Positions 26,010 to 34,685 of a stretch of DNA of 64,000 bases are shown piece by piece; positions within the stretch are counted from its first letter, which is position 1; each line of letters begins with the position of its first letter. Under the pieces are notes generated by a model. That model searched no databases. It saw only the letters and a program-made list of their open reading frames with translations, and had not been told where the DNA came from. The stretch spans positions 124,001-188,000 of the forward strand of contig NZ_CAKSZA010000004.1 of assembly GCF_934525195.1 (NCBI RefSeq), given 5' to 3'. The stretch is from an uncultured Eubacterium sp. (lineage in GTDB: Bacteria; Bacillota; Clostridia; Oscillospirales; Acutalibacteraceae). A program made the position numbers and the translations under genes.

Positions 26010-27748
26010 GAATTGTTATCGGTGAAGGCTCATGCGGAATTGCCGCAGGAGCAGAAAAGGTGCGTCAAGCCCTTCTTAATTATGATTTAGGCGGTGCAGA
26101 GGTTAGCATCACCGGTTGTATCGGTATGTGCTATCTTGAACCTATCGTTGACATTTACGAAGGCGAAAAGCTCACCCGTCTTGTAAAGGTATCCCCTGAT
26201 GATGCAGAGAATATTGCGGACTATGCAAAAACAGGCGATACAAGCAAAATTGAAAAACTCATCGTGTCGGACGAGGACAGCGAATTTTTGACAAAGCAGA
26301 CAAGAATTGCTCTCAGAAGATGCGGTATCATCAACCCTGACGAGATTTCTGCTTTCTTGGAGGCAGACGGCTACACAGCACTCAAAAAGTGCCTTACAGA
26401 GCTTTCTCCCGAGGAAGTTATCGACATCATCAAAACATCGGGACTTGCAGGTCGTGGCGGTGCAGGATTTCCTACTTGGTTCAAGTGGAATGCTGCAAGA
26501 CAGAGCGAGGGCGATGTAAAATATCTTATCTGCAATGCTGACGAGGGTGACCCTGGTGCATTTATGGACAGAGCCGTTATTGAATCCGACCCACACACAC
26601 TCATTGAGGGTATGCTCATCGGTGCATATGCAATCGGTGCACAACACGCAGTTGTTTATGTAAGAGCGGAATATCCGCTTGCAATCAAACGACTTAACCG
26701 TGCTATCGAGCAAGCAAAAGAGCAAGGCATAATCGGCGAAAACATCTTTGACTCAGGCTTCAGCTGTGATTTCACAATCAAGGCAGGTGCAGGCGCATTT
26801 GTTTGCGGTGAAGAGACAGCACTTATTGAATCCCTTGAGGGTCACAGAGGTATGCCGAGATTGAAGCCTCCGTTCCCTGCTGCCGCAGGATATTGGCTCA
26901 AGCCGTCAAACATCAACAATGTTGAAACCTTTGCAAATGTGTCTTGGATTATCAACAACGGCGGTGAGGCTTTTGCCGCAATGGGCACAGAGAATTCAAA
27001 GGGTACAAAAGTATTCGCCGTTACAGGCAAGGTTAAAAGATCGGGACTTATTGAAATCCCTATGGGCAAGACCTTGCGTGATGTTATTTTTGACATCGGC
27101 GGCGGAATGAAAGGCGACAAGGAATTCAAAGCCGTACAAATGGGCGGTCCTTCGGGCGGTTGTATTCCTGCCGAACTTATCGACACCGTAATCGACTACA
27201 AGGCACTCGGTGCAACAGGTGCGATTATGGGTTCGGGCGGTATGGTTGTTATGGATGAAAGCACCTGCATGGTAGGTATGGCTAAATTCTTCCTTGACTT
27301 CACCGCAAAAGAAAGCTGCGGCAAGTGTATTCATTGCCGTATCGGCACAAAGAGAATGCTTGAAATGCTTGAGCGCATCACAAAGGGTGAGGGCAAAGAC
27401 GGCGACATTGAACTTCTTGAAGAACTTTGCCATTCAATCAAGGACGGTGCTCTTTGCGGATTGGGTCAAACTGCGCCAAACCCTGTACTTACAACAATCA
27501 AGTATTTCAGAAACGAATACGAAGCTCACATCAACGAAAAGAAGTGTCCTGCCGGTGAATGCAGTGACCTTATCGAATACAAAATTATTGAGGACAAGTG
27601 CAAAGGTTGTACTCTTTGTGCAAGAAACTGCCCTGTTGATGCAATCAGCGGAACGGTTAAACAGCCTCACAAAATAGATACCGAAAAGTGCATCAAGTGC
27701 GGCAAATGCTATTCATCATGCAAATTCGGTGCAATTATCAAGGCATAG
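26006..27748 (+). CDS. stnB: NuoF-like FMN/Fe-S subunit of an Stn-type transhydrogenase
   Basis: A 580-residue NuoF/HydB/HndC-type flavoprotein. Domains in order: N-terminal thioredoxin-like region with Cys at 10, 38 and 42; FMN-binding GRGGAGFPTWFKW (about 150); NAD-binding CNADEGDPGAF; SLBB and N3 cluster site (SCGKCIHCRIGTKR...LCGLGQ); and a C-terminal ferredoxin with two [4Fe-4S] sets (CKGCTLCARNCP and CIKCGKCYSSC). In bifurcating enzymes this subunit oxidises or reduces NAD(H) and is proposed to hold the bifurcating FMN. It overlaps stnA by 4 bases and precedes stnC by 15 bases. Confidence 0.9.
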   Translation: MRIVIGEGSCGIAAGAEKVRQALLNYDLGGAEVSITGCIGMCYLEPIVDIYEGEKLTRLVKVSPDDAENIADYAKTGDTSKIEKLIVSDEDSEFLTKQTRIALRRCGIINPDEISAFLEADGYTALKKCLTELSPEEVIDIIKTSGLAGRGGAGFPTWFKWNAARQSEGDVKYLICNADEGDPGAFMDRAVIESDPHTLIEGMLIGAYAIGAQHAVVYVRAEYPLAIKRLNRAIEQAKEQGIIGENIFDSGFSCDFTIKAGAGAFVCGEETALIESLEGHRGMPRLKPPFPAAAGYWLKPSNINNVETFANVSWIINNGGEAFAAMGTENSKGTKVFAVTGKVKRSGLIEIPMGKTLRDVIFDIGGGMKGDKEFKAVQMGGPSGGCIPAELIDTVIDYKALGATGAIMGSGGMVVMDESTCMVGMAKFFLDFTAKESCGKCIHCRIGTKRMLEMLERITKGEGKDGDIELLEELCHSIKDGALCGLGQTAPNPVLTTIKYFRNEYEAHINEKKCPAGECSDLIEYKIIEDKCKGCTLCARNCPVDAISGTVKQPHKIDTEKCIKCGKCYSSCKFGAIIKA

Positions 27749-27763
27749 GAGGGAGGAAACACA

Positions 27764-29965
27764 ATGCTTAACTTAACTATTAACGGAAAAAACATTCAAG
27801 TTGAGGAGGGTACAACAATCCTCCAAGCCGCAAAAGACAACGGCATTTACATTCCTACTCTTTGCTATGACGAAGCCGTAAAGGTTTACGGTGCGTGCGG
27901 ACTTTGCGTTGTTGAAGCCGAGGGTATTCCAAAACTCTTGCGTTCCTGCTCTGCAAAATGCACAGACGGAATGGTAATCAATACAGAAAGCGACAGAGTT
28001 GTTCAATCAAGAAAAATCGCTATGGAGCTTCTTATGTCTGCTCATGACGGCGACTGCGTTGCTCCGTGCCAACTCAACTGCCCTGCAAGAACAGACTGCC
28101 AGGGATATGTAGGTCTTATTGCAAACGGCGAATATGATTCTGCATTGAAACTTGTCAAAAACAAAGTTTCACTCCCTGCTTCAATCGGCAGAGTTTGTCC
28201 GCACCCATGCGAAAGTGCGTGCAGAAGAAAGAATGTTGAAGAACCTATCAACATTGCTCAATTAAAGGCTTTTGCCGCTGACCTTGACCTCAACGGCGAT
28301 AAATATATTCCTGAAAAAGCAGAGGCAACAGGCAAAAAAATTGCTGTCATCGGTGGTGGTCCGGCAGGACTTACAGCTGCATATCAGCTTGCAATAAAAG
28401 GCCACGATGTAACAATCTATGATATGATGGAAAAGATGGGCGGTATGCTCCGCTATGGTATTCCTCAATACAGACTTCCAAAAGAAGTGCTTGACAGCGA
28501 AATCGAGATTATTGAAAAGCTCGGCGTTAAGATGATTAACAATGTTAAACTCGGCAAAGACTTCACTATCGCAAGCCTTAAAGAGCAAAACGACGCTGTT
28601 ATCGTTGCTGTCGGCGCTTGGAAATCAAGTTCAATGAGAACTCCGGGCGAGGAACTTGACGGTGTTTACGGCGGTATTGATTTTCTCCGCAGCGTAATTC
28701 TCGGCAAGCCTGAAGAAATCGGCGACAATGTTGTTATCTGCGGTGGCGGTAACACGGCAATGGACGCTTGCAGAACAGCAGTTCGTCTTGGTGCAAAAAA
28801 TGTTTATGTCGTTTACAGAAGAACAAGAAACGAAATGCCTGCCGATGACCTCGAAATCAGAGAGGCAGAGGAAGAGGGCGTACAGTACAAATTCCTCACA
28901 AATCCTATTTCATTCAACGGTGAAAACGGCAAGGTAAAGAGCATTACACTTCAAATTATGGAACTCGGCGAGCCTGACGCATCGGGCAGAAGAAAGCCTG
29001 TTCCTGTTGAGGGTAAGACTGAAGAAATCGCTGTTGACAGCGTTATTATGGCTATCGGTCAAAAACTCGTCGGCGAGGATGTGAGCGAACTTAAACTCAC
29101 AGACAGAGGCAACATTGAGGCTGATATAGACACATTCCAAACAAACCTTGACGGAGTGTTTGCTATCGGTGACGCAACAAACAGAGGCGCATCAATCGCT
29201 ATTGAGGCAATCGGCGAGGCAGACAGATGCGCAGAGGCTGTTGACGCATTTTTGAACGGCGAAGCAATCGACACAAGAGTGCCATACATCAGCAGAAGAG
29301 ATGAAGAACTCATTGACTACTCTGCAAAGGAAAAGTGTGCAAGAACCAATCCAAAGGTGCTTGACCCTGAATACAGACGAAACAATTTTGACGAGGTCAG
29401 CCTCGGTTTCACAGAGGAAGAAGCAAAGGCTGAAGCAAGCCGTTGTCTTGAATGCGGATGCAAGGAATACTTCAAGTGTAAACTTTTGAGTGTTGCACAG
29501 AGATACGACATCAACCCTGAAAGATTCAAGGGCGAAATGCCACAGAAGTACACAGCAAATTCAAACGAATTCATTGAACGCAACAGCGCAAAATGTATTC
29601 TTTGCGGATTATGTGTAAGAAGCTGCAAGGAGATTATGAACATCTCCGCAATCGGTCTTATGGGCAGAGGCTTCAAAACAGAAGTTGCTCCTGCGTTTAA
29701 TCTTCCGCTTGACCAAACGAAGTGTACAAACTGCGGACTTTGCGTTGAACTTTGCCCGACAGGTGCTTTGACAGAAAAATCAGCACTTGCAAAGCAAGTT
29801 CCGCTCAAAGAGGAATACAGCGAAAAAGAGGTTACAATTGACGGCAAGACCGCAAAGGTAAAGGTTTCTGCTTATGACGGCAAAACTATCCGTGTAATTC
29901 CTGATGACGAAACCTCACGAACAGCAAACCTCACAAGAGAACAACTTTTCGACCTCGGAAAGTAA
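27764..29965 (+). CDS. stnC: NfnB/GltD-like FAD subunit with extra Fe-S domains (StnC-type)
   Basis: A 733-residue fusion. Residues 1-75: [2Fe-2S] ferredoxin (CYDEA...CGLC...SC). About 90-170: GltD-type Fe-S region (CVAPCQLNCPARTDC, CPHPCESACRR). About 185-520: two Rossmann folds, FAD site AVIGGGPAGLTAAYQLA and NADPH site VVICGGGNTAMDACR, ending with AIGDATNRG. About 590-680: two further [4Fe-4S] sets (CILCGLCVRSC, CTNCGLCVELCP). The hydrogenase H-cluster domain is absent, so this is not HndD/HydA. The joining of HydA-like Fe-S modules to an NfnB-like flavoprotein beside NuoE/NuoF-like genes is the Stn layout. Start ATG follows GGAGGGAGG. Confidence 0.87.
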   Translation: MLNLTINGKNIQVEEGTTILQAAKDNGIYIPTLCYDEAVKVYGACGLCVVEAEGIPKLLRSCSAKCTDGMVINTESDRVVQSRKIAMELLMSAHDGDCVAPCQLNCPARTDCQGYVGLIANGEYDSALKLVKNKVSLPASIGRVCPHPCESACRRKNVEEPINIAQLKAFAADLDLNGDKYIPEKAEATGKKIAVIGGGPAGLTAAYQLAIKGHDVTIYDMMEKMGGMLRYGIPQYRLPKEVLDSEIEIIEKLGVKMINNVKLGKDFTIASLKEQNDAVIVAVGAWKSSSMRTPGEELDGVYGGIDFLRSVILGKPEEIGDNVVICGGGNTAMDACRTAVRLGAKNVYVVYRRTRNEMPADDLEIREAEEEGVQYKFLTNPISFNGENGKVKSITLQIMELGEPDASGRRKPVPVEGKTEEIAVDSVIMAIGQKLVGEDVSELKLTDRGNIEADIDTFQTNLDGVFAIGDATNRGASIAIEAIGEADRCAEAVDAFLNGEAIDTRVPYISRRDEELIDYSAKEKCARTNPKVLDPEYRRNNFDEVSLGFTEEEAKAEASRCLECGCKEYFKCKLLSVAQRYDINPERFKGEMPQKYTANSNEFIERNSAKCILCGLCVRSCKEIMNISAIGLMGRGFKTEVAPAFNLPLDQTKCTNCGLCVELCPTGALTEKSALAKQVPLKEEYSEKEVTIDGKTAKVKVSAYDGKTIRVIPDDETSRTANLTREQLFDLGK

Positions 29966-29975
29966 TACAAATTTT

Positions 29976-30008
29976 AAAGTCGTGTTCCAATTGGGACACG
30001 ACTTTTTT
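29976..30008 (+). terminator. Terminator after the transhydrogenase operon
   Basis: AAAGTCGTGT and ACACGACTTT with an inner CCAA/TTGG pairing, followed by TTTTAT. Confidence 0.9.
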
Positions 30009-30067
30009 ATTGCAATAAAGCCATTTCTGTGATAATCTTAAATTAAGAATTTTAACGAGGAAAGCAT

Positions 30068-31129
30068 ATGAAATACTATTATTGCATAAGTGAAATGATG
30101 ACGATTGATTTAGACAATGTCACTTCATTTATCACTGAACGCATAGAGAAAAACGGAATAGAAATAACCAAACTGAGTTTTGACGACAGCAACTTTTCGG
30201 AATTTTTGGAAAAATCCGAAATCGGCAAGCATTTTACAGAAAAAGACAGTTGTATTATTGTGCTTGGTGAAGATGAATATCTGTACAGGCTTTCACTCGG
30301 CGGACTTGAACAAATCGAGAATTCAAAAGGTACAATAACGCTTGAAAAATATATTAAAAGCACATATAAATTCACAAATCTTTTGATAAAAAGTGAAAAT
30401 TATCGGCAAAGAATTTTCAAAAAATACAATGCCGACAAAATACACAAAACAGGCAACGGGTTTGCAAAATATAACAAATATATTTATATTGCCCAAACCT
30501 CAAACACGGTAATTCCGTGCCGATTCAGAAAAGCTCACAAAGAAAATCAGCCGTTGATAATTTATTTTGGCGGTGCGGGGACAATCGGTCACGATAACTT
30601 TAAACAATTTTTTGAGCATTTTACACTCGGCAAAACCTTACAGCTTCTAAGAGCCGATTGCAATATTCTCGTGCCGCAATTTGTAAGAGATAATAGCACT
30701 AACGAATCATATGTCAGAGAAATATATACAGAAGCGGTATTTGATTTAATCAAGGAACTGCAAAGCGAAATAGATTCAAGCAGAATTTACATATACGGCT
30801 GTTCGTTCGGCGGTGGAATTGTTTGGAATATGCTTGTAAATCACAGCGATATGATAGCCGGTGCAATAGAACTTATGGGCGAATACCACGGTTTTAAATC
30901 AATCGATGAAATAGATTTTAAAAGTATTGCCAAAGTTCCTATTTGGATGGCACATTCAACCGATGACCGTGTGGTATCAATTGACAGCGACGACAAGTTC
31001 TATCAAAAACTCAAAGAACAAAATGCAAATGTAAAATACACACGACCGAACAAGCACGGACACAAACTTGCAGGTGCATTTTTACAAAAGCAAAATTGGA
31101 TCGAATGGCTCCTAAATCAACAATCATAA
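30068..31129 (+). CDS. Alpha/beta hydrolase, prolyl-oligopeptidase/esterase-like
   Basis: A 353-residue protein. Residues 1-~115 form an N-terminal region I cannot assign. The hydrolase domain starts near residue 150 (QPLIIYFGGAGTIGHDN), with the nucleophile elbow YGCSFGGG, late Asp in STDDRVVS and His in NKHGHKLAG. No signal peptide or membrane helix is visible. Likely a cytoplasmic esterase or peptidase; the substrate is unknown. Flanked by terminators on both sides, so a single-gene unit. Start ATG 30068 follows ACGAGGAAAG. Confidence 0.82.
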   Translation: MKYYYCISEMMTIDLDNVTSFITERIEKNGIEITKLSFDDSNFSEFLEKSEIGKHFTEKDSCIIVLGEDEYLYRLSLGGLEQIENSKGTITLEKYIKSTYKFTNLLIKSENYRQRIFKKYNADKIHKTGNGFAKYNKYIYIAQTSNTVIPCRFRKAHKENQPLIIYFGGAGTIGHDNFKQFFEHFTLGKTLQLLRADCNILVPQFVRDNSTNESYVREIYTEAVFDLIKELQSEIDSSRIYIYGCSFGGGIVWNMLVNHSDMIAGAIELMGEYHGFKSIDEIDFKSIAKVPIWMAHSTDDRVVSIDSDDKFYQKLKEQNANVKYTRPNKHGHKLAGAFLQKQNWIEWLLNQQS

Positions 31130-31130
31130 A

Positions 31131-31176
31131 AAACGCTATCCTTAGGCAGTATGTGCCTTTGGATAGCGTTTTATTT
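31131..31176. terminator. Bidirectional terminator between the esterase and symporter genes
   Basis: AACGCTATCC (31132-31141) and GGATAGCGTT (31161-31170) form a 10-bp stem, with TTTTATTTT on the plus side and TTTTTTA on the minus side. The minus-strand stem begins right after the TAA that would end the symporter if its TGA were read through. Confidence 0.88.
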
Positions 31177-31262
31177 TAGAGTTTATTTATTTCGTCAACA
31201 ATGTTGAGAAGATTCTGTTCAAGCTCTTGTGCCTGCTCATCATCTTCTTCATTGAGCACTTT

Positions 31263-32795
31263 TCAATCCTGTGGCTTATTGCCTCTCTTTGCAACAAGCT
31301 CTGCAAGAATATGCTCGTGCTCTTTATCTGTCATTGCATATTTAAGAGTAGGCAAAGCAGAAAGGAACATACCAATTGCAGGTGGGATTGAAATGAGGAA
31401 GAACATTGCTTCGGCATACTTGCCGACACCGGAACCACCGTCATATGTGATGAAGTTTGCACCGTTTTCGATTGCCTTGTTGAGCTTGTCAACATTAACG
31501 CCGCTGTAACCTACAAAAGCGTATACGGCAGATGAAATGATTGTTGAAATACCTGCTGCAAGCTTTGTAATAAAGCTTTGACCCGAGAAGAATACACCGT
31601 CGGTACGAACGCCGTTGTGATATTCCTCATAGTCTACGCAGTCGGCAATCATAACAGACTGAAGTACATTGATACCGCCGAAAGCCGCACTTGCAAAAAG
31701 CATGCAAATACCGATAACGATTGACCAAACTGTAGATGTAAGGTCGCCGCCCGAAACTTTGAAGAATACAAAGATAAGAGCAAACGGAACGGCACCTGCG
31801 ATTGAATAGATATTGTAAAGAGTTTTCTTTTCCATCTTCTTGATGATGAGCGGAGTAACGCCCATTGCAACGAACTGACCTACAAAAAGACCGATTGCAA
31901 CGCTGCCGAGACCGATAAGAATCTTGAAGTCAATACCTGCAATTGAACCATCTTCATTTGTCTTGAGGATGTTCATGATGTTACCGTTTGCATAATAATA
32001 TGTAACAAGAGTCATTGCAACAATCATAAGAAGCTGAATCGGGCTTCTGAGGATACCTGAAATAAGGATTTGTCTGAATGGTTTGTTGCCGAACATAATT
32101 TGGAAGTTTTCCTTAAAGGTATAACTCTTTTCGGATTTTTCAACACGCTCTCTTGTAAAGAGGCCAGCAAACTCAAAAAGAATTGTTGCAACAACAGTCA
32201 TAATAACAACAGTTACAATAAATGCCTTTTGCATATCGCCGTTGAACGCACCTGCAAGAGCCTGTGCAACTTGAACAACAAGAACGCCGATACCGCCGAC
32301 GCCTGCAACCATACGGGCAAGACCCAAAATCTTGCTACGGTCGTTTTCGTCCTCTGTCATAAGAGAAGTAATACCCCAAAGAGGAATATCGCAAACAGTG
32401 AAGCACATACCCCAAGCAATGTAAGATACAGCCGCCCAGCCTACAATAAGCACTTTTTGTGCGGTTGACGATGCTTCGGCATAGTTGCCGTTGACAAATG
32501 TTAAAATAGTGATTACACCTATAATTGCAGGAAAAATAATAAGGTACGGTCTGCATTTACCCCATTTTGAATGGGTTTTATCAACAATTGTACCCATCAT
32601 CGGGTCGTTTATGGCATCCCATATTCTGGCGATAGTCATAATCCAACCGAGAGCCATTGCCGGCAAACAAATTACATTCTGAAAATAGAAGTAAAGACCT
32701 GTTGCAACAATGTTGTAAATAAGATTTTGACCAAACATACCGACAAGATATCCTGCCGCCTCTTTTTTGGTATAGGTTTTAGCTTTTGAATTCAT
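31263..32795 (-). CDS. GPH-family sugar:cation symporter (MelB-like), C-terminus cut by in-frame TGA
   Basis: A 510-residue, ~12-helix transporter of the glycoside-pentoside-hexuronide:cation symporter family. Marks are ARIWDAINDPMMGTIVDKT (ion and sugar site region between helices 2 and 3) and DYEEYHNGVRTDGVFFS before a late helix. It imports oligosaccharides with Na+ or H+. It is a paralogue of the protein at 48160-49656. The reading frame ends with TGA at 31265-31263, yet the same frame continues for 28 hydrophilic codons (KVLNEEDDEQAQELEQ and onward) to TAA at 31178-31176, directly before the terminator. This suggests a nonsense change removing a cytoplasmic tail; transport should survive. 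Confidence 0.9.
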   Translation of the reverse strand: MNSKAKTYTKKEAAGYLVGMFGQNLIYNIVATGLYFYFQNVICLPAMALGWIMTIARIWDAINDPMMGTIVDKTHSKWGKCRPYLIIFPAIIGVITILTFVNGNYAEASSTAQKVLIVGWAAVSYIAWGMCFTVCDIPLWGITSLMTEDENDRSKILGLARMVAGVGGIGVLVVQVAQALAGAFNGDMQKAFIVTVVIMTVVATILFEFAGLFTRERVEKSEKSYTFKENFQIMFGNKPFRQILISGILRSPIQLLMIVAMTLVTYYYANGNIMNILKTNEDGSIAGIDFKILIGLGSVAIGLFVGQFVAMGVTPLIIKKMEKKTLYNIYSIAGAVPFALIFVFFKVSGGDLTSTVWSIVIGICMLFASAAFGGINVLQSVMIADCVDYEEYHNGVRTDGVFFSGQSFITKLAAGISTIISSAVYAFVGYSGVNVDKLNKAIENGANFITYDGGSGVGKYAEAMFFLISIPPAIGMFLSALPTLKYAMTDKEHEHILAELVAKRGNKPQD

Positions 32796-32845
32796 TTTTA
32801 CACCCCTTTTAAATAATATATATATAATAACAGATTATACATAAA

Positions 32846-33373
32846 TTAACAAGAGATTTTTATAATAAAAAACAAATCGTATATTTTTCTTGCCAAAAAC
32901 GACAATTTACTTTGCTTAAAACTTATTACAGATTTTTTGGCGACCGACGGATTTTCAAATGCCGTGATAAAATTCGGTGTTTGCGAAACCATATGTACCG
33001 CATCGAGCAAACGGTTAAGTCCTCTTGCAGATTTTGTGGCAAACACCACGGGACATTCAAGAGCATAGGAGAGGCGTTTTTTATCTATTTTTATACCCAT
33101 CCGTCTTGCTTTTTTAACATCGGTCAGATACAAAACACATTTTTGAAAATCGACCAAGTCAACAAGAGTTTTAAAGCAACAAAAAACATCCACGGCTGAA
33201 AAAACAACTACCCTGACATTTGCATCATCGGGCGCTTCAACACGATATAGGGACGATTTGTAATAAAACCTATCCCCTGTTCTTTTTCGAGAGAGCGGAC
33301 AAGTCAATTCGTGCACAAGGCTCTCACATTCGCCGACAAAACCGACTGTACTTATTGATTTGATTTTAAGCAT
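32846..33373 (-). CDS. Degenerate FeoB-like G-domain protein next to spoVAE
   Basis: A 175-residue protein. Its second half fits the FeoB GTPase domain: a G4-like YLTDVKKARRMGIKID followed by KKRLSYALECPVVFATKSARG, resembling the NxxD...RGIKID...L...PVVPTSAR... region. The N-terminus has the expected strand-loop-helix (STVGFVGECESLVHELT), but the P-loop GKS/T is gone and no DxxG is present, so GTP binding is doubtful. There is no FeoB membrane domain. Start ATG 33373 follows GGTGA; the frame can begin at upstream GTGs. It follows spoVAE by 23 bases and is likely co-transcribed with it. It could be a scaffold in spore membranes or a decaying gene. Confidence 0.6.
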   Translation of the reverse strand: MLKIKSISTVGFVGECESLVHELTCPLSRKRTGDRFYYKSSLYRVEAPDDANVRVVVFSAVDVFCCFKTLVDLVDFQKCVLYLTDVKKARRMGIKIDKKRLSYALECPVVFATKSARGLNRLLDAVHMVSQTPNFITAFENPSVAKKSVISFKQSKLSFLARKIYDLFFIIKISC

Positions 33374-33396
33374 AAATATCACCACAGGATATACTA

Positions 33397-33750
33397 TTAC
33401 TTATCCTTTGGTTTTGTTACAAAGCTGACAACAAGTGCCGACAAAAGTGCAACCGTTATACCGCCTGCCGAGGCACACAATGGACCTGTCACAACGCCCA
33501 AAAAGCCTTTTTCTCTGATTGCATCCCTTGTGCCGCTTGCAAGAGCAGAGCCAAATCCTGTGAGCGGAAGCGTTGCACCTGCGCCCGCAAAATCAATCAA
33601 TTTATCATAAATCCCGATTCCGCCGAGCAAAACGCCCAAACACACGAACGAAACAAGGATTTTTGCCGGAGTGAGTTTTGTTAAATCAATCAGAAGCTGA
33701 CCGACAACGCATATTAATCCGCCGACAACAAACGCTTTTAAAAACAACAT
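33397..33750 (-). CDS. spoVAE: Stage V sporulation protein AE
   Basis: A 117-residue membrane protein with about three to four helices and the SpoVAE/SpoVAC signature GIGIYDKLIDFAGAGATLPLTGFGSALASGT, seen here as DFAGAGATLPLTGFG. In spore-formers SpoVA proteins build the inner forespore membrane channel for dipicolinic acid with Ca2+. Length matches SpoVAE. The usual neighbours are spoVAC and spoVAD. Here spoVAC lies 0.9 kb away on the opposite strand and spoVAD is not in the window. Start ATG at 33750. Confidence 0.92.
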   Translation of the reverse strand: MLFLKAFVVGGLICVVGQLLIDLTKLTPAKILVSFVCLGVLLGGIGIYDKLIDFAGAGATLPLTGFGSALASGTRDAIREKGFLGVVTGPLCASAGGITVALLSALVVSFVTKPKDK

Positions 33751-33756
33751 AAAAAA

Positions 33757-33788
33757 TCACCTAAATCTATTTTAACCGATTTAGGTGA
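33757..33788 (-). terminator. Terminator after the ABC ATPase gene
   Basis: TCACCTAAATC and GATTTAGGTGA form an 11-bp stem, followed on the minus strand by TTTTTTA. It lies between the ATPase stop and the spoVAE start. Confidence 0.85.
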
Positions 33789-33806
33789 CTTTATTACATT
33801 GTTTGA

Positions 33807-34556
33807 TTAGCCGAGGTCAATAGGATTTGCATTGTCGTACTTCGCTTTTCTGCCATACTTTTCTTCAAATCCCGGATTGATGTAGTCCTCAACGATTCTG
33901 CCGTCACGAATACGAACAACTCGTTCTGCCTCCATGGCAATCTCATTGTCGTGAGTGATGACAATAACAGTTCTGCCCTCGTCCTTGAGTTGGTGCAAAA
34001 TCTTCATTACATCCTTTGTTGAACGAGTGTCGAGGTTACCGGTCGGCTCATCGGCAAGAATAACAGGAGGTGCAGCGGCAATTGCACGAGCAACCGCAAC
34101 TCTCTGTTGCTGACCGCCTGACAAAGCCTTTGGCAAGTGATCCATACGAGAACCAAGACCGACTTTTTCAAGTGCAGCGATAGAAATCTTCCTGCGTTCG
34201 TCCTTTTTCATACCTCTGTAAACAAGAGGAAGTTCAACATTTTCAAGTGCGGTAAGTGACGGAATGAGGTTGAATCCCTGGAAAATAAAGCCGATTTCCT
34301 CATTACGAATAACTGACATTTCGTCATCTGTAAGGTCGTCAACAAGCTTGCCGTTGATATAATATTCGCCCTCTGTCGGAGTGTCGAGCAAGCCAATCAT
34401 ATTCATAAAAGTTGATTTACCCGAACCCGACTGACCGATAATTGCAACAAATTCGCCACGGTCGATAGTAAGGCTTACGCCATCAAGCGCATTAACCTGA
34501 TTTTCACCCGGATTATAAATTTTATATACATTTCTTACATCAACAAGATGTTCCAT
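33807..34556 (-). CDS. ABC transporter ATP-binding protein, MacB/LolD type
   Basis: A 249-residue ATPase with Walker [11 protein letters not shown]-loop [24 protein letters not shown], signature [14 protein letters not shown], Walker [14 protein letters not shown] and H-loop VITHD. The pattern after the Q-loop is that of the MacB/LolD/FtsE group, which pairs with FtsX-like permeases for peptide, lipoprotein or drug export. No permease gene is adjacent: spoVAE lies downstream past a terminator and spoVAC is divergent. The C-terminal ~25 residues extend beyond the domain ([19 protein letters not shown]). Dedicated promoter at 34616-34588. Confidence 0.92.
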   Translation of the reverse strand: MEHLVDVRNVYKIYNPGENQVNALDGVSLTIDRGEFVAIIGQSGSGKSTFMNMIGLLDTPTEGEYYINGKLVDDLTDDEMSVIRNEEIGFIFQGFNLIPSLTALENVELPLVYRGMKKDERRKISIAALEKVGLGSRMDHLPKALSGGQQQRVAVARAIAAAPPVILADEPTGNLDTRSTKDVMKILHQLKDEGRTVIVITHDNEIAMEAERVVRIRDGRIVEDYINPGFEEKYGRKAKYDNANPIDLG

Positions 34557-34587
34557 AAAGTGACTCCTTTACGATTAGTATAATCGA

Positions 34588-34616
34588 ATTATACAATTAT
34601 TAATATACAAAGTCAA
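34588..34616 (-). promoter_or_regulatory. Sigma-A promoter of the ABC ATPase gene
   Basis: TTGACT at 34616-34611 and TATAAT at 34593-34588 on the minus strand with 17 bases between. The spoVAC side of this gap shows no sigma-A match of this quality, as expected if spoVAC uses a forespore sigma factor. Confidence 0.75.
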
Positions 34617-34685
34617 CAATACTTTGCGAATATTCACACAGCATTTACAAATGCTATATACATAAACAAAAAATGAGGTGTAAAC

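Noticed and set aside
25536..29965. NADP-reducing hydrogenase (HndABCD) reading of the operon
   Set aside because: The large subunit has no H-cluster domain; instead it contains GltD-like FAD and NADPH folds.
31263..32795. TGA as selenocysteine codon in the symporter
   Set aside because: The TGA lies at a cytoplasmic tail with no redox motif, and the bases after it show no clear SECIS-like hairpin; a nonsense change is simpler.
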